From assembly GCA_014238125.1 (NCBI GenBank), contig JABABS010000026.1:51906-115905 (forward strand): a stretch of 64,000 nucleotides of DNA, read 5' to 3'. The position numbers were made by a program, and so were the translations under genes. Shown one piece after another: positions 61,529 to 64,000 of the stretch (within the stretch, counting starts at the first letter, position 1; the number at the start of each line of letters is the position of its first letter). The notes under the pieces are model-generated. The model searched no databases. It was not told where the DNA came from and worked only from the letters and a program-made list of their open reading frames with translations. This DNA comes from Phycisphaerales bacterium. GTDB taxonomy: Bacteria > Planctomycetota > Phycisphaerae > Phycisphaerales > SM1A02.

Positions 61529-62209
61529 ATGCCCGTAAACGCAATGGCCAGACTTTTTGGTCGATCACCATTTGTGCCACTTCAGTTGCACCTCGACAAA
61601 GTCGCCGACTGCGTCGAGGCCGCGTTCTCATTGCTTGATAGAATTAGAGAAGGCGAATATCCCAATGTCGAAGAAACCGCCCGTGAAATATCAAAGTTAG
61701 AACACAAGGCGGATCTTGTAAAAAACGATATTCGGAACAACTTGCCGCGTGGATTGTTTTTAGCAATCGACCGAGGTCAATTATTGGAAATTCTTAGTTT
61801 GCAAGATTCTATTGCAGACAAAGCAGAGGACATCGGTATTTTAATGAGTCTTCGTTCTGCAAAGATGCTTGATTCTCTCGTTCAACCCTTTGGGGAATAT
61901 ATTAAAGAGAACAAAGACGCGTTTCACAAGGCAAGGGATGTCATGCGTGAACTCGACGCGCTGATTGAGTCTGGTTTCGGAGGAATTGAGGCCACGAGAG
62001 TCGTAGAAATGGTTGATGCAGTTGCAGAATCCGAACACAACTGCGACATCATGCAACGTAAATTGATGAAGCTGGTTCTCGATCATGAAGACGAACTTTC
62101 TGTAGGTCATTTTTTTGTTTGGCAACGATTGCTCCATGAAATTGCTGGGATTAGTAATTATTCTGAAAAACTAGCCAATCGCGTTCGGATGTTATTAACA
62201 CTGAAATAG
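61529..62209 (+). CDS. DUF47/PhoU-like phosphate transport regulator
   Basis: 226 residues, all helical, with the family's acidic metal-binding ExxxD-type repeats (e.g. 'VEETAREISKLEHKADLVKNDIRNNLP', 'LQDSIADKAEDIGILMSLR', 'ESEHNCDIMQRKLMKLVLDHEDE'). Members act next to and regulate PiT phosphate permeases. AGAGGAG about 10 nt before the ATG is a good ribosome binding site. The PiT gene starts 4 nt after its stop. Confidence 0.92.
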   Translation: MPVNAMARLFGRSPFVPLQLHLDKVADCVEAAFSLLDRIREGEYPNVEETAREISKLEHKADLVKNDIRNNLPRGLFLAIDRGQLLEILSLQDSIADKAEDIGILMSLRSAKMLDSLVQPFGEYIKENKDAFHKARDVMRELDALIESGFGGIEATRVVEMVDAVAESEHNCDIMQRKLMKLVLDHEDELSVGHFFVWQRLLHEIAGISNYSEKLANRVRMLLTLK

Positions 62210-62213
62210 TTCA

Positions 62214-63635
62214 ATGGAATACCAAACCACACTCATTGTTCTTGCGCTTGTCTTTGGTTTTTACATGGCATGGAATATTGGTGCCAATGATGTAGCCAAC
62301 GCTATGGGGACAAGTGTTGGCTCGGGAGCACTGACATTTAAACGAGCGGTTATTTTGGCTGCAATTCTAGAGTTTGCTGGGGCGTTCTTTGTTGGATCGC
62401 ACGTTTCCGATACGGTAAGAAAAGGAATTGTTGATCCCGCACTGTTTGCTGGTGATCCACAATCCTTTGTATTTGGCATGCTCTCCGCTTTGCTTGCGGC
62501 GGGGCTTTGGTTACAGTTTGCTTCACGTTTTGGGTGGCCAGTTTCAACGACCCACTCAATAATCGGTGCAATTATTGGTTTTGGGATTGTGTATGGCGGC
62601 ATGTCAGCGGTGCACTGGGATAAAGTAAGCTCGATTGCTGCAAGTTGGGTAATTTCTCCTCTGATGAGCGGAACAATTAGTTTTATTGTTTTTCAAATTG
62701 TTTTGCACAGGGTTTTTTACAGGGCAGATCCCGTGGAGGCAGTGCGCAAATTTACTCCCTATATGGTTTTTATTGTATTAATGATAATGACGTTAGTCAT
62801 GGTCTTTAAGGGATTGAAAAATCTTCATCTTGACCTATCACTTTCTTCAGCACTTTTGGTTTCTAGCGGAGTCGGGCTTGTTGGTGCCTTGCTGTCTTAC
62901 GTGTTGTTAAGAAACTATAAATCGGACGACAAAGAAGAAGAACAACAACAAGCAAGAGAGTTGTACGTGGCAAGGGCACTGCAGCGAAGCACAAAGCACT
63001 TGTTACGAGCCCAAAGGGCTGCAGATTCAGATACTAGAGGCACGATTGATTCGATTCTTGAACTTACTCGGGCAACAACCGACACATCAAGTAAACGAGC
63101 AAACCTAGGCTCGAGCAGGCCGGAATTTAGACGAACGGAGAGAATTTTTATCTATCTCCAAATTTTAACGGCGTGTTTTATTGCGTTTGCCCACGGTGCA
63201 AATGATGTTGCCAATGCGATTGGACCACTCTCGGCAGCTGTCCAAACCGCGCAAGATGGACTCGTCGCGGCAAAAGCAACCGTACCCCTGTGGGCATTAC
63301 TTCTTGGCGGTACCGGTATCGTGATTGGTTTAGCAACCTATGGATGGAAGGTGATGGAAACCGTTGGAAAGAAAATTACTGAGCTTACTCCGTCTCGCGG
63401 TTTTTGTGCCCAGTTTGGGGCAGCAACGACTATTGTGATTGCATCGAAGATGGCACTACCTATTTCCACCACACACACCCTCGTTGGCGCAGTGCTTGGA
63501 GTGGGACTTGCACGAGGTATTGGTGCAATCAACCTTACTACTGTTCGGGATATTGCAATTAGTTGGGTGATCACAATTCCAGCAGGTGCGCTGCTTGCAA
63601 TCGTCATTTACATGACCTTGGGTCTGTTCTTTTAA
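62214..63635 (+). CDS. PiT-family inorganic phosphate permease
   Basis: 473 residues with 10-12 membrane segments. The two PiT signature halves are 'GANDVANAMGTSVGSGALT' near residue 24 and 'FAHGANDVANAIGPLSA' near 325, and 'PVSTTHSIIGAIIGFG' / 'PISTTHTLVGAVLGVG' follow each, as is usual for the internally duplicated family. It imports phosphate with H+ or Na+. A hydrophilic ~75-residue loop (about 240-310) separates the halves. Forms a 4-nt-spaced pair with the DUF47 gene, with the porin upstream: an outer-membrane-to-cytoplasm phosphate route. Confidence 0.95.
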   Translation: MEYQTTLIVLALVFGFYMAWNIGANDVANAMGTSVGSGALTFKRAVILAAILEFAGAFFVGSHVSDTVRKGIVDPALFAGDPQSFVFGMLSALLAAGLWLQFASRFGWPVSTTHSIIGAIIGFGIVYGGMSAVHWDKVSSIAASWVISPLMSGTISFIVFQIVLHRVFYRADPVEAVRKFTPYMVFIVLMIMTLVMVFKGLKNLHLDLSLSSALLVSSGVGLVGALLSYVLLRNYKSDDKEEEQQQARELYVARALQRSTKHLLRAQRAADSDTRGTIDSILELTRATTDTSSKRANLGSSRPEFRRTERIFIYLQILTACFIAFAHGANDVANAIGPLSAAVQTAQDGLVAAKATVPLWALLLGGTGIVIGLATYGWKVMETVGKKITELTPSRGFCAQFGAATTIVIASKMALPISTTHTLVGAVLGVGLARGIGAINLTTVRDIAISWVITIPAGALLAIVIYMTLGLFF

Positions 63636-63661
63636 GTCAAATTATTCAATAGAATACGCAC

Positions 63662-63901
63662 ATGCCCACATATGAATATTATTGTGAAGAGAATGACCAG
63701 AGTGTTGAAGTGATCCATTCTATGAACGAGGAAATGGTCACGTGGGGTGAGCTTTGTGACCGCGGGGAAATTGATTGTGGTGTAACCCCTAGGGAAACTA
63801 GAGTTATGCGCAAACTTTCTGCTATATCTCTGCTTGGCAAAAAAAGCGAGGCTAGTCCGCAGGGCGGCGGATGTTGCGGCGGCGGGTGTGGTGGCCACTA
63901 G
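63662..63901 (+). CDS. FmdB/CxxC-CxxC-SSSS-like small protein with Cys-Gly tail
   Basis: 79 residues. MPTYEYYC is the typical FmdB start, but the usual second cysteine of the first zinc knuckle is missing (CEEN), and the later pair is CDRGEIDC rather than CxxC. The last 11 residues are GGGCCGGGCGGH. The family has a role in gene regulation of formamidase in one organism and is otherwise unexplained; zinc binding here may differ or use the tail. -10-like TAGAAT (63650-63655) ends 6 nt before the ATG. Confidence 0.72.
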   Translation: MPTYEYYCEENDQSVEVIHSMNEEMVTWGELCDRGEIDCGVTPRETRVMRKLSAISLLGKKSEASPQGGGCCGGGCGGH

Positions 63902-63913
63902 TTTTTAGGCGAA

Positions 63914-63999
63914 TGGGCCCGGAGGGACTCGAACCCTCATGAGGTTTAATCCTCGGGGGATTTTAAGTCCCCTGCGTCTGCCAATTCCGCCACAGGCCC
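63914..63999 (-). tRNA. tRNA-Leu (anticodon TAA)
   Basis: Minus strand folds with acceptor GGGCCTG/CGGGCCC (one G-T), anticodon stem GGGGA/TCCCC with loop CTTAAAA (TAA), a long class II variable arm (CGAGGATTAAACCTCATG) and T arm GAGGG-TTCGAGT-CCCTC, discriminator A. CCA not encoded. Confidence 0.95.
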
Positions 64000-64000
64000 A

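Overview
The window looks like a chromosomal segment of a planctomycete, most probably of the Phycisphaerae lineage. Four things point that way. A secreted carboxypeptidase ends in the dockerin-like 'GDVNCDG...DLLLVIANW' tail that I associate with that group. There is a TPR protein carrying two RNA-polymerase-alpha C-terminal domains. An ECF-like sigma factor is directly coupled to a membrane Ser/Thr kinase. Cytochrome c biogenesis is of the ResB/CcsA type. Base composition is moderately AT-rich throughout, tRNAs lack an encoded CCA, and I see no prophage, insertion sequence or CRISPR array. The taxonomic call is inference from gene content.

Layout. 1-8.3 kb: 5'-truncated-by-window thiolase (minus), then fbp-prpD (overlapping start/stop), a B12-domain/MeaB GTPase fusion (minus), argS and a VKOR-DsbA fusion. 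8.3-19.5 kb: comEC, a DNA polymerase III delta' subunit, lgt, trpD, dnaA with a 307-bp DnaA-box-bearing gap behind it (possible origin), an RNase Z-like hydrolase, an odd tRNA-like element, a polyprenyl synthase, a methyltransferase and rsmJ. 19.5-35.8 kb: tRNA-Ala, SH3-like protein, TolC-like efflux lipoprotein, Sua5, ChaN, M14 carboxypeptidase, TlpA-like thioredoxin, MATE transporter, TPR/alpha-CTD protein, lemA-htpX, SpoIID-like protein and a coiled-coil protein. 35.9-49.5 kb: a long plus-strand run with sigma factor and kinase, then TauE-prpB-prpC-hydroxyacyl-CoA dehydrogenase-resB-ccsA-phosphoglycerate-dehydrogenase-like-eno-oppB. 49.5-64 kb: an oppA-like gene broken by one in-frame TGA, two secreted proteins of unknown function, a flippase-like membrane protein, pyrE-gatB-cyclophilin, tRNA-Cys, a phosphate module (porin, DUF47/PhoU-like, PiT permease), an FmdB-like protein and tRNA-Leu.

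How the genes fit together. Propionyl-CoA metabolism is represented twice: methylcitrate-cycle genes (prpD at 1.9 kb, prpB and prpC at 39-41 kb) and a B12-binding/MeaB protein of the methylmalonyl-CoA mutase type. prpD is translationally coupled to fbp, and eno and a SerA-like gene lie further on, which suits a cell growing on C3 or fatty-acid carbon and making sugars from it. resB-ccsA supplies cytochromes c. VKOR-DsbA and TlpA-like proteins handle extracytoplasmic thiols. The porin, DUF47 and PiT genes form a complete low-affinity phosphate uptake route.

A recurring signal is a good -10-like hexamer ending only 6-9 nt before the start codon, with no Shine-Dalgarno sequence. It suggests leaderless or near-leaderless transcripts for a sizeable share of genes. 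Other genes (porin, lemA, SH3-like protein, coiled-coil protein, TlpA-like) have strong Shine-Dalgarno sequences.
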